Positions 11,230 through 21,485 are shown, counted from the first letter of the stretch. The stretch: 64,000 bases of DNA from an uncultured Alphaproteobacteria bacterium (GCA_903821695.1 CAIJLX010000051.1:18963-82962); one strand, 5' to 3'. Translations and numbers: made by a program. The notes: generated by a model from the letters alone, not told the origin.

Positions 11230-13840
11230 CCGCGATTTCTTTCAATTGGTAAATCAAATCCAATGCATCACGTGGCGAAAGCGAATCCGCATTTACCGAT
11301 TCCAACATGCTATCCAGTTTGCTTTTTTGCACCGGAGGTTGCGCAGTAAACAGGGGCAGATCTCCCGAAAGTTGGTTTAATTTTTGATGGTTTTTATCTG
11401 TCTCCAACAACGCCAATACTTCCGATGCTCGTTTAATCACCGGCTTTGGCAAACCAGCCAGTTTCGCGACATGCACGCCATAGGAACGATCCGCATTGCC
11501 CTTCACAACTTCATATAAAAACACGACATCACCATTCCATTCTTTCACACGCACGGTGTGGCAGGAAAGTGCAGGTAGCGATGCGGCGAGTGCGGTGAGT
11601 TCGTGGTAATGCGTTGCAAATAATCCCCGGCATTTGTTGGTGTGGTGCAGATGTTCAAGTACGGCCCAGGCGATCGATAATCCATCATAAGTCGAAGTGC
11701 CGCGACCTATTTCATCGAGGATGACTAAGGAATGTGGTGTGGCTTGATGCAAGATTGCAGCGGTTTCAAACATTTCGACCATGAAGGTAGAGCGGCCACG
11801 CGCCAAATCATCCGCTGCACCCACACGGCTGAATACCCGATCTACGACACCGATATGAGCGGATTCGGCAGGAACGAAACTGCCCATTTGCGCGAGGATG
11901 ACGATCAATGCGTTTTGGCGGAGGAACGTACTTTTACCCGCCATATTGGGACCAGTCATCAGCCAGAGGCGCTGCTGGCCCGATAAATCACAATCATTGG
12001 CGACGAAATTATTTTGGGTGAAGGCTTCGACCACCGGGTGCCGCGCATTAATAATATTAAACGCAGTCGAGTGATCGATTTTTGGGCGGCAATAATTTTT
12101 CTCGGCAGCAAGCGCTGCGAGACTGCTTGATACATCTAATGTCGCGAGTGCTTGTGCGCTTAGGCGAATGGTTTCGGCTTGTTTGATGGCATTTACAATC
12201 AGCTCTTCGAATAATTGGAGTTCGAGAGAGAGCGAAAATTCTTTGGCTTGGATGAGGCGCTGTTCGAGCTCCTTCATTTCTGGCGTGCTATAACGCACCG
12301 CGCCAGCCATGGTTTGACGGTGGACGAATGGGGCAGACATTTTGTCGATATGTTGGGCGCTCACTTCGACATACATGCCGATCACATTATTTTCGCTGAG
12401 CTTTAAATTATTAATGCCGGTTTCTTTGCGATAACGATCACGGAGTTTTAGTTTTGCTTCTTCACTATGGTCACGCGCCTCGCGATACTGATCGAGTGTT
12501 GGGTTATAACCTGCACGGATAAAATTGCCTTCACGGGCGTGATATGGCACTTGATCCGCCATTGCCGATTCTAGCAAAAATAACAGTTCACTGTGATTGC
12601 CCAATTGCTCGATTAATCCTGAAATTGCTGGCGGTGCATCGCTGCCATTTACCGCGAACACACCCGCAATCAACATGGCCTGCTTCAAGCCAAAGCGAAT
12701 GGAGAGCATATCTTTTGGCGTGCCACGGCTCATCATTAGACGCGATAATGCGCGCTCCATATCCGGCAGACCTTGCAGATGTTGGCGCACTGCATCGCGT
12801 ATTGGAGATTGCTCGACAAAGTAAGCCACACGATTCAGCCGTGCATCAATCGCGCCGGCATCCAGCAACGGTGCATAAAGATGTTGCCGCAATAAGCGTG
12901 TGCCTGCGGCGGTAACGGTTTTATCGATCACCGAAAGCAGACTGCCGATCGCTTGACCAGAAGTTGTCATGCCTAGTTCAAGATTACGGCGAGTGGCGGC
13001 ATCCATACCCATGAAACGTTCGCGTTCGAAACGTTGTGGCAGATTAAGCGAAGGCAAATTATCGCGCTGGGTAATTTGTATATATTCCAATATCGCACCA
13101 CACGCCGCAATCTCTGGCGGTGTCACTGCATGGCGTAAAGATTCGGCGAGTGCACCATAAAATTGCTCCAGTGAGCGTTCGGCTTTGGCGGCCGCGAAGA
13201 AACTAATCACTTGTGGCGAGAGCGCTTGTTTATATTCTTTCAGCACTTGCCAGATCGCATCATCCTTCATCAAATTTTCAGGAAATAATAATTCCTTGGG
13301 GCTGATGCGTGAGAGATCGGATGACAGTGATTCCGGCGTAGTGGTCGACATATAAAATTCGCCGGTAGTAATATCGGTATATGCCAATGCCCAACCGGAT
13401 TTATCTTTTACCAGCGCGGCGAGATATTGCGATGCTTTCGCTTCGACCATCGTTTCTTCGGTCAATGTGCCGGGTGTTAAAATACGCACCACTTCACGGC
13501 GGACGACGGCTTTATAGCCCCGTTTCTTTGCTTCTTTCGGATCTTCCATCTGCTCACAGAGCGCAAGCTTAAACCCCTGGCGCATGAGTTTTTCGATATA
13601 GGCATCGGCGGCATGATGCGGCACCCCGCACATCGGAATATCAGCCCCCGCTTGTTTGCCACGACGGGTTAGCGCGATGTCCAGTGCCTTACTTGCTGCA
13701 ATCGCATCATCAAAAAATATTTCGAAAAAATCACCCATTTGAAACAACACCAAGCAATCCGGATGCTGCGCTTTTACCGCGAGATATTGCTGCATCGCGG
13801 GGGTCACATCTTCAGGCTGTGGCATGGGAAGGGCGGTCAT
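11219..13840 (-). CDS. mutS: DNA mismatch repair protein MutS
   Basis: Recognises base mismatches and small loops and recruits the repair machinery. 873 residues from the start chosen here. The mismatch-probing motif is GDFFEIFFDD near the N-terminus; the ATPase core has TGPNMAGKSTFLRQ (Walker A), LVILDEIGRGTSTYDG (Walker B and signature) and ATHYHEL. An upstream ATG at 13849 also fits, but the -10 hexamer overlaps it and the predicted +1 falls at 13841-13840, so ATG 13840 (MTALPMPQ) is more likely and the mRNA may be leaderless. Its 3' end overlaps the protease gene. Confidence 0.95.
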   Translation of the reverse strand: MTALPMPQPEDVTPAMQQYLAVKAQHPDCLVLFQMGDFFEIFFDDAIAASKALDIALTRRGKQAGADIPMCGVPHHAADAYIEKLMRQGFKLALCEQMEDPKEAKKRGYKAVVRREVVRILTPGTLTEETMVEAKASQYLAALVKDKSGWALAYTDITTGEFYMSTTTPESLSSDLSRISPKELLFPENLMKDDAIWQVLKEYKQALSPQVISFFAAAKAERSLEQFYGALAESLRHAVTPPEIAACGAILEYIQITQRDNLPSLNLPQRFERERFMGMDAATRRNLELGMTTSGQAIGSLLSVIDKTVTAAGTRLLRQHLYAPLLDAGAIDARLNRVAYFVEQSPIRDAVRQHLQGLPDMERALSRLMMSRGTPKDMLSIRFGLKQAMLIAGVFAVNGSDAPPAISGLIEQLGNHSELLFLLESAMADQVPYHAREGNFIRAGYNPTLDQYREARDHSEEAKLKLRDRYRKETGINNLKLSENNVIGMYVEVSAQHIDKMSAPFVHRQTMAGAVRYSTPEMKELEQRLIQAKEFSLSLELQLFEELIVNAIKQAETIRLSAQALATLDVSSSLAALAAEKNYCRPKIDHSTAFNIINARHPVVEAFTQNNFVANDCDLSGQQRLWLMTGPNMAGKSTFLRQNALIVILAQMGSFVPAESAHIGVVDRVFSRVGAADDLARGRSTFMVEMFETAAILHQATPHSLVILDEIGRGTSTYDGLSIAWAVLEHLHHTNKCRGLFATHYHELTALAASLPALSCHTVRVKEWNGDVVFLYEVVKGNADRSYGVHVAKLAGLPKPVIKRASEVLALLETDKNHQKLNQLSGDLPLFTAQPPVQKSKLDSMLESVNADSLSPRDALDLIYQLKEIADGK

Positions 13841-13847
13841 TATGTTC

Positions 13848-13875
13848 ATTATAGAAAGTCACGTTTGAGATGCAA
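13848..13875 (-). promoter_or_regulatory. Candidate mutS promoter (leaderless)
   Basis: Minus-strand TATAAT at 13853-13848 with a weak TTGCAT 16 bases upstream (13875-13870). The base seven after the -10 is 13841, next to the ATG at 13840. Confidence 0.45.
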
Positions 13876-13937
13876 CCCTGGGCGCCGGCGCTTGTGCAGT
13901 GCAGCATAATAACTAGGGTTTTCAAGGGTTTTAACGT

Positions 13938-13969
13938 TTGACAAGGGGGGTAAATTTGTTACTTATCTT
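13938..13969 (+). promoter_or_regulatory. Candidate maeB promoter
   Basis: A perfect TTGACA at 13938-13943. The -10 is unclear; TATCTT (13964-13969) is the best hexamer but the spacing is long at 20 bases. The start ATG follows at 14004 after GAAGAGA. Confidence 0.4.
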
Positions 13970-14003
13970 GCTCCTCACATAATTTTATATAAGCGAAGAG
14001 ACA

Positions 14004-16304
14004 ATGGCCAAGAAAACCACGAGCACTAAAAAAACATCTGTCACCAAAGAAGAAGCTCTCGAATTCCATCGGGAAGGGAAGCCGGGTAAAATTTCCATCG
14101 CGCCGCATAAGCCGCTGATGACCCAACGCGACCTCTCGCTCGCTTATTCGCCAGGTGTGGCGTATCCGTGCCTCGAGATCCAGAAGGATCCGGAAACGTC
14201 GTATGAATATACCTCACGCGGCAACATGGTCGCCATTATTTCCAACGGTACGGCGGTATTAGGTCTCGGCAATTTAGGTGCACTTGCTTCAAAACCAGTG
14301 ATGGAAGGCAAAGCTGCCCTGTTCAAACGTTTTGCTGATATTGATGGGATCGACCTTGAAGTTGATACTGAAGATGCAGACACCTTCATCAACGTTGTGC
14401 GTTATTTGGGCCCAACCTGGGGCGGCATTAACCTCGAAGATATCAAAGCGCCTGAATGCTTTATCATCGAACAAAAACTCAAAGAATTGATGGATATCCC
14501 GGTATTCCATGATGACCAACACGGCACCGCGATTATCTCGCTCGCCGGGATGATCAACGCGGCGGATATTACGGGCCGTCGCTTTAAAGATATGCGTGTT
14601 GTGGTAAATGGTGCGGGCGCTGCAGGCATTGCATGCCTCGAGTTGCTGAAAGCAATGGGCTTGCCAGATGACCATGCGATTTTATGCGACACTAAAGGTG
14701 TTATTTATAAAGGCCGTACCGATGGTATGAACCAATGGAAATCCGCACATGCTGCTGAAACAAAGGCACGCACATTGGCTGAAGCACTCAAAGGTGCGGA
14801 TGTATTCCTCGGCCTTTCCGTAAAAGGTGCCGTAACGCCTGAGATGGTGAAATCCATGGCGAAAAACCCGATCATTTTTGCAATGGCGAACCCAGACCCA
14901 GAAATTACACCCGATCAGGTAAAAGAAGTGCGTGATGATGCAATCGTTGCAACAGGCCGCTCGGATTATCCGAACCAGGTGAACAACGTAATGGGCTTCC
15001 CTTTCATTTTCCGTGGCGCGTTGGATGTTCAGGCCTCAACCATTAACGATGACATGAAAATTGCGGCAGCAAAAGCGCTCGCGCAATTGGCGCGTGAACA
15101 TGTGGCAGATGAAGTGGCAGCGGCTTATTCCGGTCGTAAAATGAAATATGGCCCAGAATATATTATCCCAACCCCGTTTGATCCACGTTTGATCGCAACT
15201 GTTTCTCCAGCTGTTGCGCAAGCCGCAATGGATTCTGGCGTGGCGAAAAAACCAATCAAAAACATGGCGGAATATAAGGCTCAATTGAACGCACGCTTGA
15301 ACCCAGCTGCGAACACCATGAACCTTATTTTCGAGCGCGTGCGTGAAAACCCAACCACCATCGTGTTTGCAGAGGGTGAAGAAGAGCAGGCAATCCGCGC
15401 CGCAATAAGCTGGCAGGAAAATGAATATGGTAAAGCGATCATCGTCGGCCGCCAAAAAACCATCGATAACCAACTCAAGAAAATGGGCATTAAAGACTTG
15501 AAGGGTGTAGAAGTCGCAAACTCGGTTAATTCGCCAAATGTCAGCCAATATGTTGATCTGGTTTATAAAAAGTTGCAGCGCAAAGGCTATCTACACCGCG
15601 ACGTCGTGCGCATCGTGAAAAACGATCGTAACACCTTCGCCGCAGCCATGGTGCTTGCTGGCCATGCTGAGGGTATGGTGACTGGCCTCACCCGTAATTA
15701 TTATGTAGGCCTCAAGGAAGTATCGCGCTTGATTGAGCCAGAGAAAAACCGCCTGATCATGGGTTATTCGTTAGTGCTCACCAAAACCGGCAAAACCGTG
15801 TTCCTCGCAGATACCACCGTGCATGAACTGCCAACACCGGAAGAACTCGCGCAAATCGCCATCCAAACCGCGCACAAAGCCCGCGAATGGGGTTATGAGC
15901 CACGCGTGGCATTCCTCTCCTTCTCAAATTTTGGTAACCCAATGGGCGAAAAAGCGGAGCGCGTGCGCAAGGCTGTCGAATTGCTCGATACGATGAAAGT
16001 AGATTTCGAATATGACGGCGAAATGGCGCCTGATGTGGCCTTGAACCCAGAATTGCTGAAACTCTATCCATTCAGCCGCCTGACCAAGCCTGCAAACGTT
16101 CTGATCATGCCAGCACTCCATACTTCCAGCATCACTTCCAAAATGCTCAAAGAAGTAGGTGGCAGCACGGTAATTGGCCCAATCCTCTCCGGCTTCGAAC
16201 ACGCCGTACAAATCGTGCCGCTCAATGCGACGGTTTCAGACATATTGAACTATGCGGCATTGGCCTCAATCAGCGCGATCAAGGACCGTAAGCCTAAAAA
16301 ATAG
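14004..16304 (+). CDS. maeB: NADP-dependent malic enzyme with phosphotransacetylase-like domain
   Basis: Oxidatively decarboxylates malate to pyruvate, feeding pyruvate dehydrogenase or supplying NADPH. 766 residues: malic enzyme domain up to about residue 430 ([71 protein letters not shown]), then a phosphate acetyltransferase-like domain ([26 protein letters not shown]) to the end. In this family the second domain is regulatory, usually responding to acetyl-CoA, and lacks enzyme activity. Stand-alone transcription unit divergent from mutS. Confidence 0.95.
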   Translation: MAKKTTSTKKTSVTKEEALEFHREGKPGKISIAPHKPLMTQRDLSLAYSPGVAYPCLEIQKDPETSYEYTSRGNMVAIISNGTAVLGLGNLGALASKPVMEGKAALFKRFADIDGIDLEVDTEDADTFINVVRYLGPTWGGINLEDIKAPECFIIEQKLKELMDIPVFHDDQHGTAIISLAGMINAADITGRRFKDMRVVVNGAGAAGIACLELLKAMGLPDDHAILCDTKGVIYKGRTDGMNQWKSAHAAETKARTLAEALKGADVFLGLSVKGAVTPEMVKSMAKNPIIFAMANPDPEITPDQVKEVRDDAIVATGRSDYPNQVNNVMGFPFIFRGALDVQASTINDDMKIAAAKALAQLAREHVADEVAAAYSGRKMKYGPEYIIPTPFDPRLIATVSPAVAQAAMDSGVAKKPIKNMAEYKAQLNARLNPAANTMNLIFERVRENPTTIVFAEGEEEQAIRAAISWQENEYGKAIIVGRQKTIDNQLKKMGIKDLKGVEVANSVNSPNVSQYVDLVYKKLQRKGYLHRDVVRIVKNDRNTFAAAMVLAGHAEGMVTGLTRNYYVGLKEVSRLIEPEKNRLIMGYSLVLTKTGKTVFLADTTVHELPTPEELAQIAIQTAHKAREWGYEPRVAFLSFSNFGNPMGEKAERVRKAVELLDTMKVDFEYDGEMAPDVALNPELLKLYPFSRLTKPANVLIMPALHTSSITSKMLKEVGGSTVIGPILSGFEHAVQIVPLNATVSDILNYAALASISAIKDRKPKK

Positions 16305-16359
16305 CCTTAGGTTTAACTGTGGAAGTCAAAAAGTGGCCTAAATCCTAGTGTTAGATGTC

Positions 16360-16388
16360 TTGAATTATGCCGTCTAGACAGGTATAAT
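16360..16388 (+). promoter_or_regulatory. Strong sigma70-type promoter of the 99-residue gene
   Basis: TTGAAT (16360-16365), 17 bases, TATAAT (16383-16388). The transcript would begin near 16395, giving a leader of about 29 bases with AAGGAT before the ATG at 16424. Confidence 0.75.
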
Positions 16389-16423
16389 AGACGCCTAACC
16401 CTCAGAAGTAAGGATCTTTTTCC

Positions 16424-16723
16424 ATGACAACGCATAGCGATATTATCACCAGAGCGAGCCAAATCAGCGAAAACCTGTTTGATTTCAAAGTGAAGGGCGA
16501 AGTGTTCATTTATCACATGAAAATCCTTAATGCTGTGTTGTTGCTGCGTCTGCCTAATTTCTCGTTGGGCGTGCCATTCTTTCCTGGCTTAAACGAACTT
16601 ATCTCCCGTTTATCAGAGGCTTACTTGAATGATCGCCGTGTCACCAACGTTGATGCGGCCATTAAGCAGGCAAAAACGGACGCGACCAACATCCAAAAAG
16701 CAGTTTCAGAAATCCTGGTCTAA
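16424..16723 (+). CDS. Hypothetical protein, 99 residues
   Basis: I do not recognise this protein. It is a soluble, mostly helical-looking sequence with a mildly hydrophobic centre (LNAVLLLRLPNFSLGVPFFPGL) and a charged C-terminal half rich in D, K and A. The strong consensus promoter directly upstream and the ribosome site AAGGAT argue that it is a real, well-expressed gene. It lies between maeB and rpsT, each of which has its own promoter. Confidence 0.7.
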   Translation: MTTHSDIITRASQISENLFDFKVKGEVFIYHMKILNAVLLLRLPNFSLGVPFFPGLNELISRLSEAYLNDRRVTNVDAAIKQAKTDATNIQKAVSEILV

Positions 16724-16737
16724 TCCATAAACGACCG

Positions 16738-16766
16738 TTGACTTCACTCTTTTTTGCTACTATAAG
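16738..16766 (+). promoter_or_regulatory. rpsT promoter
   Basis: TTGACT (16738-16743), 17 bases, TATAAG (16761-16766), with an expected start near 16773 and the AAAAGGG ribosome site before ATG 16796. Confidence 0.75.
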
Positions 16767-16795
16767 GCGTCCTCTAATTTCAAAAAGGGTGAATC

Positions 16796-17062
16796 ATGGC
16801 AAACGTAAAAGCCTCTAAAAAAGCCGTCCGTCAGACAATCGTTCGTACTGAGCGTAACCGCGCGCGCAAAAGCCGCGTACGCACGTTCTTGAAGAAAGTG
16901 GACGATGCAATCCTCGCCGGCAAAAAGGCTGACGCAATGGCGGCATTACGCGAAGCTGAATCCCAATACATGAAAGTGGTGAGCACCGGCGTCCTCAAAA
17001 GAGAAACCGCCAGCCGCAAAATCAGCCGCCTCTCCGCAAAAATCAAAGCGCTCGCTGCTTAA
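16796..17062 (+). CDS. rpsT: 30S ribosomal protein S20
   Basis: Binds 16S rRNA early in small-subunit assembly. 88 residues, lysine and arginine rich, with the family pattern ANVKASKKAVRQTIVRTERNRARKSR at the N-terminus and a helical hairpin ending in RLSAKIKAL. It has its own consensus promoter. Its stop overlaps the convergent glycerophosphodiesterase stop by four bases. Confidence 0.96.
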   Translation: MANVKASKKAVRQTIVRTERNRARKSRVRTFLKKVDDAILAGKKADAMAALREAESQYMKVVSTGVLKRETASRKISRLSAKIKALAA

Positions 17063-17937
17063 TTACCTTTGCCGATATGTTGCGCGGCTTCCTTAAGCGC
17101 AACACGCATTTCCTTTGGGTAATCGGTAATAATTGTAATCTCATCTTCCACAATGCGCCTAATATCAGGTGCAATCTTATGGCTCTGCCAGTTTGGAAGC
17201 TTTTCTTTATAAGTCCACGCCACCGGTTGGTATCCTGCTTTACGGATTTTTTCTGCAATCTTGTGCGTTGAGTAATATTCAATAGGCAGATTGATTGTGC
17301 CAGCACCTATTTTTTCCATTTCCTTGAAGGCACGGTCTAATAAGCCATACACTTTACGATAGCCCAGTCGTTCGCCCAAATTTTGGGTATAAAGCGCGCC
17401 GATTTCAATGCTTGGCAATTGCTCGCGAATAATATGCAAGCGATCTAATTTAAAACCGGAAATATGGAAATTTTTCTCGCTCCATTTCCCGCTCGCCAAC
17501 CGCCGTTTGACTTCTTCGGCTACCGCATGCGGCGCTTCCTTACCTTTGATTTCGATATTCACCTTAAAATGGCGGCCATCCTGCGCGCCACAATAAGTGC
17601 TAAGATGCGGCTCAATCTTATCCAATACCTCCGTTAATGTGGGGATAATCGGATCGTGATGCGAAACAGCCTTCTCTGTTTTATTAAAAACATTCAATTG
17701 GCGAAGATCTTCAAATTTAGTATGGCGTACTCGGCCCTTTCCCTCTGTCCAATCATTTAAATCGCGATCGTGGAACACAACGGCAACATCATCCGCCGTT
17801 AGCCTTACATCAAACTCCACTCCATCGACTTCTTGGCGAATGGCTTCACGTAGTGCTGGTATGGTGTTTTCCGGCGGGTTGCCCCGTGTACCGCGGCAGA
17901 AACGATGACCCCAAATATTAAATTTAGAATCCGACAA
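17059..17937 (-). CDS. Glycerophosphodiester phosphodiesterase family protein
   Basis: Predicted to hydrolyse glycerophosphodiesters to glycerol-3-phosphate and an alcohol. 292 residues of GDPD TIM barrel: GHRFCRGTRGNPPENTIPAL (the HR...PENT core), GVEFDVRLTADDVAVVFHD with the E-x-D metal pair and catalytic H, and KVNIEIKG. The first loop carries a short insertion compared with the common HRG motif. No signal peptide, so cytoplasmic. Its start overlaps the end of the tiny membrane protein gene upstream by 14 bases. Confidence 0.85.
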   Translation of the reverse strand: MSDSKFNIWGHRFCRGTRGNPPENTIPALREAIRQEVDGVEFDVRLTADDVAVVFHDRDLNDWTEGKGRVRHTKFEDLRQLNVFNKTEKAVSHHDPIIPTLTEVLDKIEPHLSTYCGAQDGRHFKVNIEIKGKEAPHAVAEEVKRRLASGKWSEKNFHISGFKLDRLHIIREQLPSIEIGALYTQNLGERLGYRKVYGLLDRAFKEMEKIGAGTINLPIEYYSTHKIAEKIRKAGYQPVAWTYKEKLPNWQSHKIAPDIRRIVEDEITIITDYPKEMRVALKEAAQHIGKGN

Positions 17938-18112
17938 GATTCCTCACTGTCCTAAACGCACCGCTCACACCATCATAAATGTCGGCACCTGCTTCGTTGG
18001 CAGTATGGCTTACCTCATTGCTGGCTGTAGAAGCCGCGTTATTCCAGTTCACTGCCATCAAAAATTGATAGAGGAAAAAAGCAACCACCGCAAAGAACAG
18101 AAACTTCAACAT
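17924..18112 (-). CDS. Small single-pass membrane protein, 62 residues
   Basis: Not recognised. An N-terminal hydrophobic helix (LKFLFFAVVAFFLYQFLMAV) is followed by a short polar tail rich in N, A and S. An extended -10 element lies so close that transcription should begin at the A of the ATG, so the mRNA is probably leaderless. It overlaps the glycerophosphodiesterase start and lies 65 bases after the lpd stop on the same strand. Confidence 0.6.
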   Translation of the reverse strand: MLKFLFFAVVAFFLYQFLMAVNWNNAASTASNEVSHTANEAGADIYDGVSGAFRTVRNLVGF

Positions 18113-18118
18113 GGGGTG

Positions 18119-18127
18119 ATTATACCA
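18119..18127 (-). promoter_or_regulatory. Extended -10 promoter for the 62-residue membrane protein
   Basis: Minus-strand TGGTATAAT: a TG-N-TATAAT extended -10 at 18127-18119. The seventh base downstream of the hexamer is 18112, the A of the ATG. No good -35 is seen, as is usual for extended -10 promoters. Confidence 0.6.
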
Positions 18128-18177
18128 AATTATTTGGGGGAGCGCCAGCGAAGGGGACGCTTGGCAAAACCCAATAA

Positions 18178-19575
18178 TTACATATGAATCACGCGACCGT
18201 ATGCATCCAATACCGACTCATGCATTGCTTCCGAGATAGTCGGATGCGGGAAGATGGTGTGCATGAAATCTGCTTCGGTGGCTTCCATCGTTTTGCCGAT
18301 GACGTAACCTTGAATCATTTCGGTCACTTCCGCACCAAGCAAATGTGCGCCTAACAGCTCGCCGGTTTTCTCATCGAAAATGGTTTTAACAATGCCGTCT
18401 GGCTCACCCAGCGCAATCGCCTTGCCATTGCCGATAAAGCTGAAGCGGCCGACTTTTACTTTATAGCCCTTTTCTTTTGCGGCTTTCTCGGTAAGGCCGA
18501 CGCTTGCAACTTGTGGGTGCGAATAGGTACAGCCTGGGATGTTAAGCTTCTTCATTGGGTGCACATCTTTGACGCCTGCGATTTTTTCGACACAGATCAC
18601 GCCTTCATGGCTCGCTTTATGCGCCAACCATGGGGCACCCGTAATGTCGCCAATTGCGTAGATACCTTTCTCCGCTGTTTCGCACCATTCATTGACCACG
18701 ACATGGCCTTTTTCTGTTTTGACTTTGGTGGTCTCTAAGCCGAGATTTTCGGTATTTGGCGAAATGCCGACCGCCATGATGACGCGATCAAAAGTTTGGT
18801 CCGTTGCTTTGCCGCCTTGCTCGATGGTCGCGGTGACATTGTTTTTGCCTTTTTTGAGCGCTTTGGTGACTGCCCCGGTCAAAATTTTGATACCGTGTTT
18901 TTCGAATTGCTTCTGTGCGAGTTTGGAAATTTCTTCATCTTCCACGGGCAGCACGCGGTCTTGCACTTCCACCACCGTCACTTCTGCGCCGAGTGCATTA
19001 TAAAAGCTCGCAAACTCAATCCCGATTGCGCCCGAACCCACCACGAGCAATGTTTTCGGCATCACATCCGGCACCATCGCTTCCTTATAGGTCCACACCA
19101 ACTTCCCATCCGGCTCCAGGCCCGGCAATTGACGTGCACGTGCACCAGTCGCGAGGATGATGTGTTTGGCAACGATATCCGCCACTAGTTTGCCATCTTT
19201 CTCGACTTTAATTTTGCCAGCGCCATTTAATTTGCCTTGGCCATCAAACACGGTGACTTTATTTTTCTTCATCAGGCCTTTGATACCGCCCGAAAGCTGA
19301 CCCGCCACTTTACGCGAACGCTCCACCACTTTCGCCAAATCAAAACTGATTTTTTCCGCCTTCAACCCAAACATTTCTGCATGTTTCATGTTGGTATAAA
19401 TTTCGGCCGTACGCAACAGCGCCTTGGTCGGAATGCATCCCCAATTCAAGCAAATGCCACCCAAATGCTCGCGCTCAATAATCGCCGTTTTCATCCCCAA
19501 CTGCGCCGCCCGAATCGCCGCCACATACCCACCAGGCCCCGCGCCAATAATTACGATATCAAATTGTTCTGTCAT
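18178..19575 (-). CDS. lpdA: Dihydrolipoyl dehydrogenase (E3)
   Basis: Flavoprotein that reoxidises lipoyl groups of the pyruvate dehydrogenase complex, reducing NAD+. 465 residues from ATG 19575, preferred over a TTG-type extension to 19626 because AAAGGAA lies just upstream. FAD site VIIGAGPGGYVAAIRAA, redox disulfide C42 and C47 in GGICLNWGCIPTK, NAD site LLVVGSGAIGIEFA, second FAD motif GIYAIGDI and the C-terminal HPHPTISE-type catalytic His-Glu (FPHPTISEA). Last enzyme of the pdh operon. Confidence 0.96.
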   Translation of the reverse strand: MTEQFDIVIIGAGPGGYVAAIRAAQLGMKTAIIEREHLGGICLNWGCIPTKALLRTAEIYTNMKHAEMFGLKAEKISFDLAKVVERSRKVAGQLSGGIKGLMKKNKVTVFDGQGKLNGAGKIKVEKDGKLVADIVAKHIILATGARARQLPGLEPDGKLVWTYKEAMVPDVMPKTLLVVGSGAIGIEFASFYNALGAEVTVVEVQDRVLPVEDEEISKLAQKQFEKHGIKILTGAVTKALKKGKNNVTATIEQGGKATDQTFDRVIMAVGISPNTENLGLETTKVKTEKGHVVVNEWCETAEKGIYAIGDITGAPWLAHKASHEGVICVEKIAGVKDVHPMKKLNIPGCTYSHPQVASVGLTEKAAKEKGYKVKVGRFSFIGNGKAIALGEPDGIVKTIFDEKTGELLGAHLLGAEVTEMIQGYVIGKTMEATEADFMHTIFPHPTISEAMHESVLDAYGRVIHM

Positions 19576-19627
19576 ATGAGTTCCTTTTGTTGGGGCGAAT
19601 ATGGTGATTTGGAAATGTTTCGTCAAG

Positions 19628-20218
19628 TTATCCGGTAACTAGTGGACCCACACCAGGGCGATGAACAGCTGCAACTTCTGCCAGTCCCTTTTTTTGATGA
19701 ATGGGGGAAGAAAGGATGTACATTCTGGGATTCAATTCTCCCAGTAATTTATCTTTTGATGCGTCTCTTTCTGCGCTCTCGAATTGGCCAAAGAAAGGCC
19801 TAAGTTCATCATGGCGGCTTGTATTAAAACGCCCTGCAAGTAATGCAGAACCTTCGGGCTTCAGTATCTCCGCAATACCCCTTGGATACGTTTCTTCCGA
19901 AATTATATTTTGATAAGCAAATATCGTTGCAAAATCAAATGTGTGTATTTGATCGCGCGGCATGTTTTCAACACCCCTGCGATGGCCTGTTATTCTCGCT
20001 GTTTCCAACTCGAAATCCGAAATTTTAAGCCGTGGATCTACCACATGTACTTCCTTAGCACCCATTTCATAGGCAACTACTGCTAAGGGAATGGTAATCA
20101 TTCCATCATAGCCACCAATATCTATCACTTTCTTTCCATTAAGATCGATATTATTGGCTTGGAATACACTTTTTATATCTTGCACCAAAATCTCTTCGTG
20201 GGATTCCAGCTCTCGCAT
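19628..20218 (-). CDS. Class I SAM-dependent methyltransferase-like protein
   Basis: 196 residues. A Rossmann-type nucleotide motif KVIDIGGYDGMITIPLA is followed by an acidic strand end EVHVVDP and later AEILKPEGSALLAGRFN, the motif I, motif II and post-IV pattern of small-molecule methyltransferases. The substrate is unknown and the fit to any one subfamily is loose. It sits between pdhC (3-base gap) and lpd, in the middle of the pyruvate dehydrogenase operon, which is not a usual position for a methyltransferase. Confidence 0.6.
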   Translation of the reverse strand: MRELESHEEILVQDIKSVFQANNIDLNGKKVIDIGGYDGMITIPLAVVAYEMGAKEVHVVDPRLKISDFELETARITGHRRGVENMPRDQIHTFDFATIFAYQNIISEETYPRGIAEILKPEGSALLAGRFNTSRHDELRPFFGQFESAERDASKDKLLGELNPRMYILSSPIHQKKGLAEVAAVHRPGVGPLVTG

Positions 20219-20221
20219 TCA

Positions 20222-21475
20222 CTACACCATCATCATGATTGGGTCTTCGATATAGCGCTTGAAGGCCGCCAAGAATTCAGCACCCACTGCGCCATCCACA
20301 CTGCGGTGATCCACCGAGAGGGTGACATTCATGATGGTGGCGATTTCGATTTTACCGCCTTTGACTACGGGGCGTTCTTCGGAGCTACCGACTGCTAGGA
20401 TGCAGCTTTGTGGTGGGTTCACGATGGCGCTGAAGCTTTTCACGCCATACATACCTAGGTTTGAAATCGAGAAGCCGCCGCCCTGGAATTCTTCTGGTTT
20501 CAACGTGCCTTTGCGCGCGCGGCCAGCGAGATCTTTTACTTCGCCAGAAATTGCCGCGAGCGATTTTTGATCTGCATTTTTTACGATTGGGGTGATCAAG
20601 CCGCCATCGATTGCAACGGCGACTGAAATATCGATATTGTTATATTGCAAAATCGCTACGTCGGTCCAGGTTGCGTTGGCGGCTGGCACGGTTTTCAAAG
20701 CTTGCGCGGTTGCTTTGATGACCATATCGTTCACGGAAATTTTGTAGGCCGGTTTGCCTTCTTTATCTTTCGGTGCAGCATCGTTAATGCGTTCGCGAGC
20801 GGCGAGCAGATTGTTGATATCGCAATCGACTGACAAATAGAAGTGCGGCACTGTTTGCTTGGATTCCAGCAAACGTTTTGCGATCACTTTACGCATCATG
20901 CCATTTGGAATTTCCGTAGTTTCAACTGGGTTGCGGCCATAGGAAACGGCAGCAGCGGTGCGACCACCAGCAGCCGGTGAAGATTTCGCTTCTTCCACAT
21001 CCGCTCTGATAATACGGCCATGCGGGCCGGTGCCTTGAATGCCGGAAAGGTTTACACCTTTTTGTTCGGCAATGCGTTTAGCAAGTGGGCTTGCTTTTGC
21101 GGTGCCGGATGCAGCAACAGGTGCTGGTGCAGGAGCGGCGGCAGGTGCAGCTGTTGTTGGCACAGGTGCTGCGGCTGCCTTGTTTTCATTCGCGCTACTG
21201 GCTTTGAAATTTTCCAATGCTTTTTTGTCTTCGCCTTCTTCAAGCAATACGGCGATGAGCGCGTTTACTTTGACGGATTCGGTGCCGGCAGGGACGATGA
21301 TTTTGCCCATGATGCCACCATCGACAGCTTCGACTTCCATCGTCGCTTTATCGGTTTCGATTTCGGCAATCACATCGCCTGGCTTAATTTTATCGCCTTC
21401 TTTTTTGGTCCATTTAGCAAGATTGCCTTCGGTCATGGTAGGGGAAAGCGCGGGCATTAAAATTTCGATCGGCAT
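20222..21475 (-). CDS. pdhC: Pyruvate dehydrogenase E2, dihydrolipoamide acetyltransferase
   Basis: Core of the pyruvate dehydrogenase complex; transfers the acetyl group to CoA. 417 residues: one lipoyl domain with lipoylated K43 in [10 protein letters not shown], an Ala/Pro-rich linker, the peripheral subunit-binding domain ([23 protein letters not shown]), a second linker and the catalytic domain ending with the DHRSVDG active-site motif. The ribosome site AAGGAT overlaps the stop of the entericidin-like gene upstream, so translation is coupled. Confidence 0.96.
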   Translation of the reverse strand: MPIEILMPALSPTMTEGNLAKWTKKEGDKIKPGDVIAEIETDKATMEVEAVDGGIMGKIIVPAGTESVKVNALIAVLLEEGEDKKALENFKASSANENKAAAAPVPTTAAPAAAPAPAPVAASGTAKASPLAKRIAEQKGVNLSGIQGTGPHGRIIRADVEEAKSSPAAGGRTAAAVSYGRNPVETTEIPNGMMRKVIAKRLLESKQTVPHFYLSVDCDINNLLAARERINDAAPKDKEGKPAYKISVNDMVIKATAQALKTVPAANATWTDVAILQYNNIDISVAVAIDGGLITPIVKNADQKSLAAISGEVKDLAGRARKGTLKPEEFQGGGFSISNLGMYGVKSFSAIVNPPQSCILAVGSSEERPVVKGGKIEIATIMNVTLSVDHRSVDGAVGAEFLAAFKRYIEDPIMMMV

Positions 21476-21485
21476 AGTGAAATCC

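Noticed and set aside
14289-14675. 128-residue minus-strand frame opposite maeB
   Set aside because: Antisense shadow of a highly conserved gene; no domain pattern or start signals.
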